A stretch of 33,911 nt of DNA from Candidatus Latescibacterota bacterium (GTDB lineage: Bacteria; Krumholzibacteriota; Krumholzibacteriia; WVZY01), in the NCBI GenBank assembly GCA_020352495.1, contig CP070677.1, positions 1,658,984 through 1,692,894 of the forward strand. The letters are read 5' to 3'. The notes below the pieces were generated by a model. That model saw nothing but the letters and a program-made list of their open reading frames with translations. It had not been told where the DNA came from and searched no databases. The first letter of the stretch is position 1, and each line of letters opens with the position of its first letter. Made by a program: the position numbers and the translations under genes. Below, in pieces: positions 33,712 through 33,911 of this stretch.

Positions 33712-33911
33712 TCAAGTATAGAGCCCGTTGTCTAAAATAAAGTCGTGGACGGCGTCTGGGAGCAGTGAACGCACCGGAATCCCGTCTCGAACACGTCTGC
33801 GGATGTCCGTGGAGGAGATGTCGATCACGGGGTCTTCGAAAAGCACCACCGACGCGCACCCCGCGACGGTAACGAATGATGAGTAGCCTGTGCGGGGAAA
33901 GACAACGAGAG
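33712..33911 (-). CDS. nadD: Nicotinate-nucleotide adenylyltransferase, 5' end outside window
   Basis: Only the last 66 residues of the gene lie in the window. They contain VVFPRTGYSS and the C-terminal signature ISSTDIRRRVRDG, followed by VRSLLPDAVHDFI and the LY near the end. These are hallmarks of NadD, which makes deamido-NAD from nicotinate mononucleotide. The stop TGA is at 33712-33714, 46 nt before the polA ATG, so the two are likely co-transcribed. The N-terminal nucleotide-binding HxGH site lies past the right edge. Confidence 0.88.
   Translation of the reverse strand, partial: LVVFPRTGYSSFVTVAGCASVVLFEDPVIDISSTDIRRRVRDGIPVRSLLPDAVHDFILDNGLYT

Noticed and set aside
1..33911. tRNA, rRNA, CRISPR, phage or transposon genes
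   Set aside because: None was recognised on either strand. The gene spaces are mostly short and are accounted for by the features given.

Overview
The window is a stretch of bacterial chromosome made almost entirely of core genes, nearly all on the minus strand; only a HIT-family gene and a small lipoprotein gene run on the plus strand. The cell has an LPS-type outer membrane: bamA, an OmpH/Skp chaperone gene, lpxD, an lpxC-fabZ fusion, lpxA, lpxB, lpxK and a LolC/LolD pair are all present. It also carries a full bacillithiol pathway (bshC-bshB1-bshA) and the protein-arginine-phosphorylation set mcsA-mcsB-clpC, both best known from Firmicutes. The fused lpxC-fabZ, bacillithiol, McsAB-ClpC and a Minf_1886-family gene together suggest a lineage in or near the FCB group (Chlorobi/Bacteroidetes-related candidate phyla), not a proteobacterium or a Firmicute. 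This assignment is inferred from gene content only.

Layout from left to right. (1) 1-2695: a cut yhbH/yeaH gene and prkA, the stress-kinase pair, behind a sigma-54-like promoter. (2) 3117-3461: a divergent HIT hydrolase gene. (3) 3520-3635: a long hairpin with a distinctive core. (4) 3680-9962: a leftward operon nadB - SAM methyltransferase - bshC - bshB1 - bshA - Minf_1886 gene. It joins NAD synthesis to bacillithiol synthesis, and the methyltransferase is a candidate bacillithiol-modifying enzyme. (5) 10168-10857: a rightward lipoprotein gene behind a well-matched sigma-54 promoter. (6) 10909-21065: an envelope operon, in transcription order bamA, ompH, lpxD, lpxC-fabZ, lpxA, a Gfo/Idh/MocA oxidoreductase, lpxB, a DUF374 acyltransferase and lpxK. 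(7) 21217-33911: a second leftward block, in transcription order nadD (cut), polA, coaE, prfB (with a programmed +1 frameshift), lysS, lolC, lolD, mcsA, mcsB and clpC, closed by an intrinsic terminator.

The most unusual signal is non-coding. Two long hairpins, at 3520-3635 and 30742-30946, share a core of about 68 bp (63 of 68 aligned columns identical). Each is flanked by its own arms, which differ in sequence between the copies but are complementary within each copy. Both lie 41-44 nt beyond the stop codon of a minus-strand gene. This is the pattern of a structured RNA, or of a hairpin-DNA element, with a conserved core and a variable stem. I saw no rRNA, tRNA, CRISPR array, transposase or phage gene.
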